Below, piece after piece: positions 16,546 through 25,734 of a stretch of DNA of 64,000 nucleotides. Below the pieces are notes generated by a model, which was not told the DNA's origin, made no database searches, and saw nothing but the letters and a program-made list of their open reading frames with translations. Made by a program: the position numbers and the translations under genes. Source of the DNA: Anaerolineales bacterium UBA2181 (lineage in GTDB: Bacteria; Chloroflexota; Anaerolineae; Promineifilales; UBA4811); contig DCVT01000035.1 of the NCBI GenBank assembly GCA_002328075.1, forward strand, positions 65,906 to 129,905. Direction: 5' to 3'. Every line of letters begins with the position of its first letter. Position 1 is the stretch's first letter.

Positions 16546-17418
16546 TCAAATCCACCGCAGAAGAGCAGCACCTACCAGGCCGCTCACGAGCACCAGCACG
16601 ATACCTAGCAGCAGGAGCATCCACCAGACCCCGCGACGCAGCACTCGGGTGGACCGGCCGATGAACCGCACGACGACCACCGAGACATTGTCGGAACCGC
16701 CAGACTGGTTGGCATGATCCACCAGTCGCTGGGCAGCCTCGGACAACGGTTGCTGTTGTACCAACTGATGCAAGCGCACGGGATCCACATACCGGGTCAG
16801 ACCATCCGTGCAGAGCACTATGGTATCGCCGGGGCGCAGTCTGTGGGAAAAGAGGTCGATCCTGGGATCGTTGCCTGTGCTGCCCAGACTATGCAGTATG
16901 ACATTTCGCTGGGGGTGTTCGGCCGCCTCCTCTGGCGTCAGCACGCCGTCTGCCACCAGTCCGGCCACCAAACTATGGTCGGTGGTGATCTGCGTTGCAG
17001 TGTTGTCGCGCAAAAGGTACCCCCGGCTGTCACCAACGTTGGCGAGCGTCATCTCGCCTCCGTGAATCACAGCCGCCACCATGGTGGTCGCCATCCGACG
17101 TGTGCGCCCGGGCCGCGACACATGTGCCTGAAACGCCTGATTGGTCTCCATCATGGCCGACCTCAGCCGCGCACCAGGGTTGCGCTCGCTAGATTGATAA
17201 TATAGGCGGCACACCTTGTTGGCCGCAAAGCAGCTGGCCGTTTTCCCCGCGGACGACCCGCCAACACCCCCGGCGCCGTCAGCCACGATATACAACCAAC
17301 CGAATCGGCGTTTCGCGCGAGTGTCACCCGGTTCGAACACGCGCACCGTGTCTTGGTTTCGGGCGCGCGCTCGGCCACGGTCCGATAGAGCGCTTGATTG
17401 GACTACCAAGCCTGCCAT
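16546..17418 (-). CDS. PP2C-type Ser/Thr protein phosphatase
   Basis: 290 residues. PP2C motifs: SDRGRARARNQD near the N-terminus (metal Asp), YIVADGAGGVGGSSAGKTA, ANVGDSRGYLL, TTDHSLV, LCTDGLTRYV and GGSDNVSVVVVRF, then one C-terminal transmembrane helix (~residues 265-285), so it is membrane anchored with a cytoplasmic catalytic domain. The substrate kinase is not in the window. ATG 17418 chosen because the -10 box of its promoter overlaps the upstream in-frame ATG at 17430; translation probably begins on a leaderless mRNA. Confidence 0.92.
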   Translation of the reverse strand: MAGLVVQSSALSDRGRARARNQDTVRVFEPGDTRAKRRFGWLYIVADGAGGVGGSSAGKTASCFAANKVCRLYYQSSERNPGARLRSAMMETNQAFQAHVSRPGRTRRMATTMVAAVIHGGEMTLANVGDSRGYLLRDNTATQITTDHSLVAGLVADGVLTPEEAAEHPQRNVILHSLGSTGNDPRIDLFSHRLRPGDTIVLCTDGLTRYVDPVRLHQLVQQQPLSEAAQRLVDHANQSGGSDNVSVVVVRFIGRSTRVLRRGVWWMLLLLGIVLVLVSGLVGAALLRWI

Positions 17419-17425
17419 TCTCACT

Positions 17426-17453
17426 AGCATACACGAAAACGGCCGCAGGGCAA
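17426..17453 (-). promoter_or_regulatory. Promoter of the PP2C-RNase J operon, apparently leaderless
   Basis: Minus-strand TTGCCC (17453-17448), 16-nt spacer, TATGCT (17431-17426). Only seven nt separate the -10 box from the ATG at 17418, so transcription should start at or beside the start codon. Confidence 0.55.
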
Positions 17454-17464
17454 ATGGATCCACG

Positions 17465-17493
17465 TTGGCACATGAGGCGGTTGCCGGTATAAT
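17465..17493 (+). promoter_or_regulatory. Promoter of the TPR/beta-propeller gene, apparently leaderless
   Basis: TTGGCA (17465-17470), 17-nt spacer, perfect TATAAT (17488-17493). The ATG is at 17503, nine nt after the -10, leaving at most a few nt of leader and no ribosome-binding site. Confidence 0.7.
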
Positions 17494-17502
17494 GACACAC
17501 CT

Positions 17503-19290
17503 ATGGCAACGCAGGACGATTCCCAACAGACCTCCAAAGCCACGCTGCGCCCGAGGCGACGCGGTGAAAGTTGGCGGATCCTGCTCTTCATGTTACTTGG
17601 TCTGCTGCTGGTGCTCGCATCCTATGCACTGGTGCTCCGTAGCGCCATCCAGAGTGGCGAGCAGTTGCAGTTTCAGAGGGCTCAGGCAACCCAAGAAGCC
17701 GAGATAGCCAGACAGGTACGGTTGGCGGCTACTGACCTCTGGGAGGGGCACAAAGATCGGGCGGTCCTCCGGTTGGCCTGGGTCCTGACACAGACACCGC
17801 AATATCCGGCGGTTGCCGGAACCCTTCAGGCGGCGCTGATGACCACCACCCCAACTCCGTCGCCCACCCCTATCACTCCGACGCCGACTACCACGCCCAC
17901 CCCCACTCGCGATCCGGCAACGGCCTATGCGGAGGCTGAGGCGGTTTTTCGGCGTGGCCTCTGGGACGAAGCAATCACCCACTTGCGTCACCTGCAGGTG
18001 CTGGACCCCACCTACCAGACGGCAAGGGTCCGAGAGATGCTCTATGCAGCATACCTCAACCTGGCCGACACCCTTTTGCCCACCGACCGGATCGAGGAAG
18101 CACTACTGTTCTTGAGCGAGGCCGAGAGCCTCGGGCCGATTCCGCAAGACCTGGCCGAAGAACGCGAAAAAGCCATCCGTTACCTGCGGGCGCTGAGCTA
18201 CTGGGGCGTTGACTGGGACCGGACTATAAGGGAGCTTGAGCTGTTGACCTATCAGACCGTGTCATACCGTGACGTGTTTTCGCGTTTGGTCCAGGCCCAC
18301 GTCATGCATGGCGACATCTGGGCAGACAAGGACGAATGGTGCCCGGCTGCCGGTGAGTATGCCCAGGCGGTGCGGTTGCTGTATGACGCGACTGTGGAGA
18401 ACAAGAGGTTGGAGGCAGCCCTGCTCTGCCAGTCTGCCACCCCGACCCCGCTTCCAGGGCAGGTCGATGAAACGGTTGCGGCAGGACCCATCGCGGGGCT
18501 GACGGTCGGCAAACTATCCTACACCATTCTCAATCAGACCAACAACCTGTACGACCTGATGGTGGTCAGTGCCGCCAATCCGGTCCCCATTCGGTATTAC
18601 AGTCACGTCGGCCAGCCATCATGGCGCTCTGACGGCCAAGCTCTCATCTTCAAATCCTGGGGCGAGGATGGTTTGCTGACAATGCCAGCGGGAGGAGGCA
18701 GTGCTACGTATGTTCTTGGCCTCCCGGCCGATTACCCTTCGTTCTCGCCTGACGGCAACCGGATCACGTTTGCCACTCGGTACTATGCGGATAACTGGCA
18801 AGTCTACCTGGCGCCCACCGACGGTGCCACGGCGCCATACTACATGGCAAACGGTCATTACCCCATCTGGGGACCGGGCGGATTCATCGCTTACAGCGGA
18901 TGCAGTCCTGACGGCGCCGCGTGTGGAATCTGGATCAACAACCCGGATGATGGTGAACCGCCGGTCCGCCTCACGGCGAGCCTGCTGGACATTCCCACAG
19001 CCTGGTCGGCCGACGGGACCAACATCGCTTACATGTCCACCTACGACGGTGATTGGGACATCTACAACGTACACGTCAGCGGAGCCGTACAGCAACTGAC
19101 CAACAACGACGCGGCTGAAGGCCTGCCGGCCTGGGCCCCGGACGGCAGCGGCTTGGCTTTCATCTCTAACCGGGACAGCAGCTGGGGCATCTACTTGATG
19201 CGACCTGACGGCAGCGAGCAGCGCAAGATCATCAACCTGGGCACCCAACACCACAATTGGACATCCGAGCGAATCAGTTGGGGGCGATAG
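17503..19290 (+). CDS. Membrane-anchored protein with TPR-like and PD40 beta-propeller repeats
   Basis: 595 residues. An N-terminal arginine-rich stretch precedes one transmembrane helix (~residues 27-45), then a helical region, a Thr/Pro linker (TPTPSPTPITPTPTTTPTPT, ~113-134), TPR-like helices (~140-300) and a C-terminal beta-propeller. The propeller shows PD40/TolB-like units: QPSWRSDGQALIF, YPSFSPDGNRITFATR, PTAWSADGTNIAYMS, LPAWAPDGSGLAFIS. The bulk is expected outside the cytoplasmic membrane. No catalytic motif; a scaffold or envelope-sensing role is a guess. Divergent from the PP2C gene. Confidence 0.75.
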   Translation: MATQDDSQQTSKATLRPRRRGESWRILLFMLLGLLLVLASYALVLRSAIQSGEQLQFQRAQATQEAEIARQVRLAATDLWEGHKDRAVLRLAWVLTQTPQYPAVAGTLQAALMTTTPTPSPTPITPTPTTTPTPTRDPATAYAEAEAVFRRGLWDEAITHLRHLQVLDPTYQTARVREMLYAAYLNLADTLLPTDRIEEALLFLSEAESLGPIPQDLAEEREKAIRYLRALSYWGVDWDRTIRELELLTYQTVSYRDVFSRLVQAHVMHGDIWADKDEWCPAAGEYAQAVRLLYDATVENKRLEAALLCQSATPTPLPGQVDETVAAGPIAGLTVGKLSYTILNQTNNLYDLMVVSAANPVPIRYYSHVGQPSWRSDGQALIFKSWGEDGLLTMPAGGGSATYVLGLPADYPSFSPDGNRITFATRYYADNWQVYLAPTDGATAPYYMANGHYPIWGPGGFIAYSGCSPDGAACGIWINNPDDGEPPVRLTASLLDIPTAWSADGTNIAYMSTYDGDWDIYNVHVSGAVQQLTNNDAAEGLPAWAPDGSGLAFISNRDSSWGIYLMRPDGSEQRKIINLGTQHHNWTSERISWGR

Positions 19291-19445
19291 AGCCCACCCG
19301 GTCGCGCTGACACCCGGCGGAGGCGGCCGAGTCGTTTCTCACACGGTCGCCTGCACCGCCGCGGCGGCGTCTTGAACCCGGCAGTCGGGTCCCCTCCGTG
19401 TGCGCCGGTCGGTGCCTCTGAGATCCACCGCAGCACATTGGGGCG

Positions 19446-21206
19446 CTACGGACTCGTCGCTCCAGCGGCTGGTCCGATCAACCACCGCGACAGCGATGTC
19501 TCGTCCAGAAACACCGCAGGCAAACTGAGCCGCTGTGCCAGCGCGTGCAGAGGTGGTGACTCCAACGACGCCCGTCGAAGCAAGTCCTCTTGTGCGAATA
19601 TGGCAGCTGGCGGCGCATCCCCGATCACCTGTCCCGATTCCAGGACCACTATGCGATCAGCTTGAGCCGCGGCCGTCATGTCATGGGTGATGAGCAGCAC
19701 CGTTGTACCCGAATCGCGGGCTTGCCGGCACCAGCTCAGGGTGATAGATCGTCCACGCGCGTCCAGCCCTACCGTGGGCTCATCCAGCACCAGCACCGAC
19801 GGTTCCATGGCTGCCACCGATGCCAACGTAACCAGCCGGCGGAGCGCATAGCTCAGAACCGCCGGCGGCGAGTCTGCCCAATCAGTCAGGCCAAAGCGCT
19901 CCAGAGCCGCGACCACGCGGGTTTTCACTTGCTGCGATGGGTCCTTGGCCCCTTTCAACACGTTTTGGGGTCCGAACGCCAGTTCATCTCGGACCGTCGC
20001 AGCAAATATCTGCCGCTCCGGGTGTTGAAACAGGTAACCCACCTCGCGAGCAAGTTGGCCGACCGATAGGCGCGCTGCGTCTTGACCGTGCACCAGCACC
20101 CGACCGGCGGCCGGCCGCAGCAAGCCGTTGCAATGCTTGGCCAGCGTTGTTTTGCCGGATCCGTTGGGCCCCACAACCGCCACCCATTGGCCGGCGGGGA
20201 TGGTCAGGTCCAGATCCTGCAAGACGGGGGGGCCATCCGGATAGGCAAAGGAGACGCGCTCATAGAGGACTGCCGGGCGGGCGGTGTCGCCGATGGGTCC
20301 GGCCGAGCCCGGCTCGGGTAGGTTTAGCTCTTCCGGCCGGTGAGCAGCGAGCAACGAGCGCAATACCGGTTCAGCCTCGTCCATTGAGAAAAAGAGATCG
20401 GTGCCCAGGCTGTCCCTCAATTGCGACGCCAAACGCACCAGAGGCGGCACCTCGATGCCGAGTTCATCCATTAACGCGACGTGGGCAAATACCTCCCGGG
20501 GAGCACCCTCCACCGCAATCCGACCATCGGCCAGCACTGCAACCCGACCAGCGATGGTCAGAGCGGCCGAAGGCATGCTCTCCGTGATGACGATCGCTGC
20601 CGACGTCTCCTGCCGCAACGCCGCCAACGCCTCCAGCACCTCCCGGGTTCCTATTGGATCGAGGCCTCCCAGGGGCTCATCCAACACCAGCAGCCGTGGG
20701 CGCGTAGCCAGCGCAACCGCCAACGCGAGACGGCGTTGTTGGCCACCGGACAGCAGCGCGGGGGAACGTTCAAGGTCCACCGTCAATCCCACCACGTCTA
20801 GCGCCCATCCGATGCGCTCTGATATCAGTTCGGGATCCAGACCCAAGGCCTCCAGGCCCCAGGCCAACTCTGCCTCCACCGTGGCATTGAAAAGCTGGTG
20901 CTCAACCTCCTGGAATGTAATACCCACTCGGCCCGCCAGGTCGGCCGGTCGTAACGTTCTGACCTCACACCCCAGGACGTTCAATTCTCCGCGCAGCTCA
21001 CCGCCCGTCATCTGCGGCGCCAAAGCGGAAAGAAGCCGGCAGAGGGTCGTCTTGCCGGATCCGTTGGCGCCCATCACGGCCAGGCACTCGCCAGGATGAA
21101 CAGAAAATGAAGCGTCTTGAAGCACCGGCGGAGGAGGCGTATCAACCGCCAGTGCGGGGTAAGAAAAAGCCACACCTTGGGCGCCGACGATTGGACCCGG
21201 GTTCAT
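19446..21206 (-). CDS. ECF transporter energy-coupling ATPase, two ATPase domains fused
   Basis: About 586 residues with two complete ABC ATPase domains in tandem, like YkoD or CbiO-type fused A/A' proteins. Domain 1: Walker A GANGSGKTT (~residue 49), Q-loop FQEVEHQLF, signature LSGGQQRR, Walker B LLVLDEPLGGLDP. Domain 2: Walker A GPNGSGKTT (~residue 345), Q-loop FQHPERQIF, Walker B VLVLDEPTVGLD; its signature reads LSYALRR rather than LSGGQ, so the second signature is degenerate. Energises vitamin/cofactor uptake with the S subunit encoded just upstream. No EcfT gene is in the window. ATG 21206 follows an in-frame ATG at 21236 that is less well placed. Confidence 0.88.
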   Translation of the reverse strand: MNPGPIVGAQGVAFSYPALAVDTPPPPVLQDASFSVHPGECLAVMGANGSGKTTLCRLLSALAPQMTGGELRGELNVLGCEVRTLRPADLAGRVGITFQEVEHQLFNATVEAELAWGLEALGLDPELISERIGWALDVVGLTVDLERSPALLSGGQQRRLALAVALATRPRLLVLDEPLGGLDPIGTREVLEALAALRQETSAAIVITESMPSAALTIAGRVAVLADGRIAVEGAPREVFAHVALMDELGIEVPPLVRLASQLRDSLGTDLFFSMDEAEPVLRSLLAAHRPEELNLPEPGSAGPIGDTARPAVLYERVSFAYPDGPPVLQDLDLTIPAGQWVAVVGPNGSGKTTLAKHCNGLLRPAAGRVLVHGQDAARLSVGQLAREVGYLFQHPERQIFAATVRDELAFGPQNVLKGAKDPSQQVKTRVVAALERFGLTDWADSPPAVLSYALRRLVTLASVAAMEPSVLVLDEPTVGLDARGRSITLSWCRQARDSGTTVLLITHDMTAAAQADRIVVLESGQVIGDAPPAAIFAQEDLLRRASLESPPLHALAQRLSLPAVFLDETSLSRWLIGPAAGATSP

Positions 21207-21270
21207 GATGTCTCGGCGGGATGGCCGCAGCATCAATCAGCGACCTGCTTGAGGGCGCCCGCCTCGCCGT

Positions 21271-21795
21271 CTATCTCTGCGCCAACGGTGGATATGCCCG
21301 CCGCACCGCGTAATAGAGTGGCGCTCCTACCAGCCCCCCGCTCAGTCCTTGGATGATGTTGGCCGGAACTTCTGCCAACGCCGCTCCCGCGCCCACCAGG
21401 ACCACACCACCCAGCAGATAACCGACGACCACCACTGCGCAGCCGACGCCCACCGCCGACAGAATCTGGTACCAACCGGGCAGGTCACGCGCTGCTCGGC
21501 CGACACCATGGACCATAGCGCCTACCACCCAGCCCTGGAATCCATGGACCAGCAGCGAAATCACCGCCCATTGGGGATAACCGAACAAGTCCGCCAACGC
21601 GGTACCCAAACCTCCGGCAGCGCCTCCCACCAGTGGGCCAAATGCAAAAGCTGCGAAGAAGATCGCGGCATCGCCCAGGTGGATATACCCTTTGGCCGGA
21701 GTGGGGATCTTGATCATCAGCGTCAGAACCAACACCACGGCGGACATGACGGCCACCATGGCAACCGACCTGGCGTCAGTCATACGTTGCCGCAC
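21271..21795 (-). CDS. ECF transporter S component (substrate-binding membrane subunit)
   Basis: 174 residues, about five to six transmembrane helices. The pattern IPTPAKGYIHLGDAAIFFAAFAFGPLVGG and GLGTALADLFGY is that of S components of the ECF-ribofla_trS/HmpT-like group, which bind vitamins or their precursors. GTG 21795 has GGAGG 6 nt upstream. The upstream DNA holds a 10-bp palindrome ACGTTAACGT (21832-21841), a possible operator, and no recognisable TPP, FMN or cobalamin riboswitch. Followed by the fused ATPase gene. Substrate unknown. Confidence 0.8.
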   Translation of the reverse strand: MRQRMTDARSVAMVAVMSAVVLVLTLMIKIPTPAKGYIHLGDAAIFFAAFAFGPLVGGAAGGLGTALADLFGYPQWAVISLLVHGFQGWVVGAMVHGVGRAARDLPGWYQILSAVGVGCAVVVVGYLLGGVVLVGAGAALAEVPANIIQGLSGGLVGAPLYYAVRRAYPPLAQR

Positions 21796-21941
21796 TTTAG
21801 GCCTCCTGCTCTCCAGCGCGCGTTTCCCATCACGTTAACGTTACCACAAAGCTTCGGACTGCCAAGGTGGATTCGTCACTACTGGGGCTAGCACTTTATC
21901 ACTCCCGCCGGATCACAGGATGTCGCGGCTCATCACCAAGG

Positions 21942-21969
21942 TTGACCCCTGGCCACTATGCAATACAAT
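21942..21969 (+). promoter_or_regulatory. Promoter of the HAD hydrolase gene
   Basis: TTGACC (21942-21947), 16-nt spacer, TACAAT (21964-21969), 25 nt before the ATG at 21995. Confidence 0.6.
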
Positions 21970-21994
21970 AGCCCCTGCCCAAGAGCTGTGATGC

Positions 21995-22738
21995 ATGATC
22001 CAATCTGTCCTTTTTGATCTAGACGGTACCCTCAAGATAAACGTGCCCAGTGGCCTGGACGCCTTTGTCAATTACGCACGCGAGCAGGGAATACCGCTGG
22101 ATGAACCGGCCATCCGGGCCGGCGAGCGGTGGAACCATTGGTATTGGGCCAGGAGCGCGGCGCTGGCCGAGGATCTGGCGCAGGGTGAAGAGCTCGACTT
22201 TTGGGTACGGTACTCTGTCCGGCTGTTGCAGGCGCTGCAGGTCGCAGAAGTTGACCCCCTCGTTGCCGCGAACATCACGCAGCGTTTTGCAGCCTATTCG
22301 CCGAAGGCCTGTCTGAACGACGGCGCCCATGAGACGCTGACGGCTCTCAGGGCCGCCGGATACACCCTGGGACTTGTCTCCAACCGCTCGACCCCGCTTC
22401 AGCAGGCCGTGAGCGATCTGGGGTTGGATGGGTGTTTCGCCTTCACTCTGGCTGCAGGCGAGGTGTCCATGTGGAAACCAGACCCGGGCATTCTGACAGA
22501 AGCGATCAGGCGGAGCAATGGTCAACCAGAAACCAGCATCTATGTGGGTGACAATTACTACGCGGACGTGATCAGCGCTCGTGCGGCCGGGATGGTTCCG
22601 GTCCTTTTGGATCCGCGAGCCATCTTTCCCGAGGCAGACTGCCGCGTCATCGGCCGCCTGCCAGAGTTGGTCGATTGGTTGGCGCCACAAGCCGCACCTG
22701 ATCCATCGGTACGGGGGGAGATGCCGCCGGCGCGGTGA
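21995..22738 (+). CDS. HAD-superfamily hydrolase (phosphatase-like)
   Basis: 247 residues. HAD motif I LFDLDGTL with the nucleophile Asp and acid Asp near residue 9, motif II LVSNRS near residue 129, motif III Lys in WKPDPGILTEA, motif IV YVGDNYYADVISARAAGM. A C1-type helical cap lies between motifs I and II. Such enzymes dephosphorylate small metabolites; the substrate cannot be read from sequence. Single gene with its own promoter, divergent from the ECF transporter genes. Confidence 0.85.
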   Translation: MIQSVLFDLDGTLKINVPSGLDAFVNYAREQGIPLDEPAIRAGERWNHWYWARSAALAEDLAQGEELDFWVRYSVRLLQALQVAEVDPLVAANITQRFAAYSPKACLNDGAHETLTALRAAGYTLGLVSNRSTPLQQAVSDLGLDGCFAFTLAAGEVSMWKPDPGILTEAIRRSNGQPETSIYVGDNYYADVISARAAGMVPVLLDPRAIFPEADCRVIGRLPELVDWLAPQAAPDPSVRGEMPPAR

Positions 22739-23182
22739 CGCGTCATCCACCATGGTTCCCTGAAGGACGCCGTTGGTGGAACGCCCCTCCAGTGCAGGGG
22801 AAAGAGCTAAGTACCTCTGGTTCCCGTAGGGCCGTTTCCTGCAACCCTGTGGTCGCGATGATCGCCGTGGTGGGTGAAACCTGGCAGAAAATCAGTCAGA
22901 AATCGACTGCGCCGATTCGGCGCAACTGCATGTCTGAGACGGTGCGGGTAAGGGGGTTAGGTCATCTCCACTGCGGCTCGCGCATGAGGGCAGCACAACC
23001 ACGCTTGTCCACAAGGAATGTCCGTCTGTGTATTGACGTTGGCAACCGCCAGACAGGGCGATGCCGGCCGCGTTTTTGGAGGGTAACTACTCTTCACAGC
23101 GTCAGGAGGTCAGGTGGCGTGGCCGGAGCCGCCACCTGACCTCCCTTCACCAGATCCGAACGCCAAATCGATCGGGTCCTAC
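22739..23182. other. Intergenic region between convergent genes
   Basis: About 440 nt. It contains an inverted repeat GCGCCGA/TCGGCGC near 22911-22925 and a 15-bp hairpin at 23105-23144. The longest frame here (134 codons, 22735-23139, plus) has no recognisable motif and an Arg/Trp-rich composition typical of chance. No gene called. Confidence 0.55.
23105..23144. repeat. 15-bp perfect inverted repeat, likely transcript-end hairpin
   Basis: Arms 23105-23119 and 23130-23144 pair perfectly around a 10-nt loop, about 40 nt past the acyl-CoA ligase stop. No T-run follows on either strand. Like the repeat at 5351-5394 it sits between convergent genes. Confidence 0.75.
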
Positions 23183-24892
23183 TCAGGCCTGGTCGGCCTT
23201 TTCTCTGTCTCTCTTTTGCAGCTCTCTGCGCAGGATCTTGCCCACATAGGTCTTGGGCAACGCGTCGATAAACTCCACCTGAGTGGGCACTTTGAACGGC
23301 GCCAGGTGTTGCTTGCAAAACTCCCGTATCTCCTCAACCGTTGCCGTCTGACCCTCATGGAGCACAACCCAGGCCTTGACGGTCTCGCCCCTCCGTGCGT
23401 CGGGGACGCCCGCCGCGGCCGCTTCCAGAATCTTGGGATGTTTGGTCAGGGCCTCTTCCACTTCCCGCGGCCACACCTGCAGGCCACCGGGTTTGATGAG
23501 TTCTTTCTTGCGGTCTACGATGTAAAAGTAGCCGTCCTCATCCATGCGAGCAATGTCACCGGTAAATAACCACCCATCGCGCAGCGAATTGGCAGTCTCG
23601 GTGGGCATTTGCCAGTAGCCGTCCATCAGGTTTGGCGACCGGATGACCAATTCGCCCTCCTCGCCAGCCGGAAGGTCAGTCACGCCGTCCTCCAGACTGA
23701 CAATGCGGCACTCTACGTCTGGCAGCGGTATGCCAATCGAACCCGTCCGGTTTTCGCCTCCCATCGGGTTGCAGTGCGAGGCTGTGGGAGCTTCACTCAG
23801 GCCGTAACCCTCCCGCAAGCTGGCACCCGTGAGACGTTCAAATGTCTCTTTTGTCTCCCTCATCAGCGGAGCGGAGCCACTGATGCAAGCCCGGATACAG
23901 GTGACGTCGACCTCACCCGATTTGACCCGGGGGTGCACGTTGATCGCGTTGTACATGGATGGCACGCCGGGGTAAATGCTCGGCCGGTATTTGACTATGT
24001 TCCCCAACAGGTCTTCCATGTCCCGCGGGTTAGGCACCATCACCAGAACAGAGGCCGCCGACATCCCGAACGACATGCCGGCCACCATGCCATACACGTG
24101 AAAGAGGGGGATAGCCATGAGCACAACTTCCTGGCCAATCCGTAGGCTGGGCAACCAGGATTTGATCTGCAAGCTGTTTACCACCAGCGCCCGGTGGCTG
24201 TTTACGGCCCCCTTGGAGACACCGGTCGTACCGCCGGTGTACTGTAGCATGGCAATATCGGCCGGACCCACGTCTACTTTGGGACGATCCGCGGCGGTGT
24301 GCTTGGCCAACAAATCCGTCATCCAGATATCGCCGTCTCGTAGCTGAACTTGGTGTTCTTTCAGGTCCTTCTTGATCAGAGTAAGGACAGGAAAGAGCGT
24401 CCTGAGCGTACCCGGCATATAGTCTTTGACATGGCTCACCACAACCTTCTTGATCGCTGTATCGGGCTGGGCCTTTTTAAACTTTTCATAAAAGTTACTG
24501 GTCACGATGGCGTGCTTGGCACCTGCATCTCTTACCTGATAGGCTATCTCTCCCGGCGTGTATAGAGGATTGGTCGCTACGACCACCCCTCCCGCCTTGA
24601 GGACACCGTAAAAGGCTATCACAAACTGCGGCAGGTTGGGCATCAACAAACAGACTCGATCCCCCTTGCCCAGACCGAGGGCTGCCAGACCGGCCGCCAT
24701 CCGGTCTGTGAGATCATTCAGTTCACGATAGGTGACCATGTGACCGCGAAAGATGAGGGCCGGCCGATCCGGATGCTCTATCGCATTCGCCTCCACAAAA
24801 CCGTGTGCCGGAATTGGCGGGTAATCAATGTGATGTGGCACACCCTCATCATACAACTTTAACCAAGGTTTGTCGGCGGGCATTACAGTCAT
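23183..24892 (-). CDS. Long-chain fatty acid-CoA ligase (FadD-like)
   Basis: ANL-superfamily AMP-forming acyl-CoA synthetase of about 569 residues. Signature P-loop YTGGTTGVSKGA near residue 210, the GYGLSEAP A5 motif, the DGWLFTGDIARMDEDGYFYIVDRKKELI A7/A8 hinge and the catalytic Lys in PKTYVGKILRRELQ near the C-terminus. Activates fatty acids with ATP and CoA for degradation or lipid synthesis. ATG 24892 has GGAGGAGAGG 6 nt upstream. Own promoter at 24993-25021. Chain-length preference not predictable. Confidence 0.9.
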   Translation of the reverse strand: MTVMPADKPWLKLYDEGVPHHIDYPPIPAHGFVEANAIEHPDRPALIFRGHMVTYRELNDLTDRMAAGLAALGLGKGDRVCLLMPNLPQFVIAFYGVLKAGGVVVATNPLYTPGEIAYQVRDAGAKHAIVTSNFYEKFKKAQPDTAIKKVVVSHVKDYMPGTLRTLFPVLTLIKKDLKEHQVQLRDGDIWMTDLLAKHTAADRPKVDVGPADIAMLQYTGGTTGVSKGAVNSHRALVVNSLQIKSWLPSLRIGQEVVLMAIPLFHVYGMVAGMSFGMSAASVLVMVPNPRDMEDLLGNIVKYRPSIYPGVPSMYNAINVHPRVKSGEVDVTCIRACISGSAPLMRETKETFERLTGASLREGYGLSEAPTASHCNPMGGENRTGSIGIPLPDVECRIVSLEDGVTDLPAGEEGELVIRSPNLMDGYWQMPTETANSLRDGWLFTGDIARMDEDGYFYIVDRKKELIKPGGLQVWPREVEEALTKHPKILEAAAAGVPDARRGETVKAWVVLHEGQTATVEEIREFCKQHLAPFKVPTQVEFIDALPKTYVGKILRRELQKRDREKADQA

Positions 24893-24992
24893 GGGATACC
24901 TCTCCTCCTGGCATAACAAACGGGTTAGTCAATCGGCCAGCCAAACCGCACCGGCGGTCAAGATACCACCGCCTGGCTCGCTGGACATCAAT

Positions 24993-25021
24993 AGTATATT
25001 CAGGGTTTGGCTCAAAGTCAA
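24993..25021 (-). promoter_or_regulatory. Strong promoter of the acyl-CoA ligase gene
   Basis: Minus-strand TTGACT (25021-25016), 17-nt spacer, TATACT (24998-24993), about 100 nt before the start codon. The ~100-nt leader shows no recognised structure. Confidence 0.75.
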
Positions 25022-25083
25022 CAAGGAAAACCTGTCAACCCGCGATCTTCACCGGATCGGCCTTGGGCCGGGAGTCTTGTCGG

Positions 25084-25734
25084 TTACGGCAGGTCGTCTC
25101 CGTCCAATTCGAGTCTGGCTTGTTCCCAGAAGGATCGGTACACCTCGAGTCGGGCGCGGCCCATGGACCGAGCTGGCGCGGTATGAAGGCTTTCCACCGC
25201 GCTCTGCTGCCAGGGTTGGGACTGAAGCTGATCCAGCAGCTGGGCCGCTGTAGTAGGGCCGTCCATCATCCGATACCCGAGGAAATGCACCACAGCCGTC
25301 GCCCCCAACTTGGCCAGCTTGTCCGCATCCCACAGGACGGCCGCTTCCAACGGTTCGAGTTCAGGGTCTGAGGACAATCCCACATGTTTGGATATCGCAT
25401 CGGCCACTCGCTCCACCTTGTCGGAGGGGAAATCGGTTCGGGAGAGTATATTGCGGGCGACTTGGGCCCCCTCGCAGCCATGGTCATCATCACGACCCTT
25501 CTTGCAGATGTCGTGAAGCCATGCGGCTGCCTCTACGACTTCGAGATCGGCGCCGGTCAGCGGTGCCAACCGCACTGCCAGTCGAACCACCGCGCAGACG
25601 TGTTCCCAACGATAGTTGAACGGTGGATTGTGGTTTTCCCACCGCCGGCCAGCCTCGTCCAGCGTCGCCCGCAGCGCCGCCGTTTGGACGACCCCACGCC
25701 AGGCAGCCGGGCCAGACGGTGAGCGTTCAGCCAA
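25084..25734 (-). CDS. HD-domain phosphohydrolase
   Basis: 216 residues. HD motifs in order: WEHVCAVVRLAVRLA (first His), AAAWLHDICKKG (HD), then SKHVGL and VLWDADKLAKLGA (final Asp), as in YedJ/RdgC-like metal-dependent phosphohydrolases. Substrate, perhaps a nucleotide, unknown. Starts with TTG at 25734 preceded by GGAGG 5 nt upstream; the TAG stop of the glycosyltransferase gene directly adjoins it, so the two are coupled. Confidence 0.8.
   Translation of the reverse strand: MAERSPSGPAAWRGVVQTAALRATLDEAGRRWENHNPPFNYRWEHVCAVVRLAVRLAPLTGADLEVVEAAAWLHDICKKGRDDDHGCEGAQVARNILSRTDFPSDKVERVADAISKHVGLSSDPELEPLEAAVLWDADKLAKLGATAVVHFLGYRMMDGPTTAAQLLDQLQSQPWQQSAVESLHTAPARSMGRARLEVYRSFWEQARLELDGDDLP

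Noticed and set aside
21796..21994. TPP, FMN or cobalamin riboswitch in front of the ECF transporter
   Set aside because: No conserved core sequence seen on the minus strand; only a 10-bp palindrome is present.
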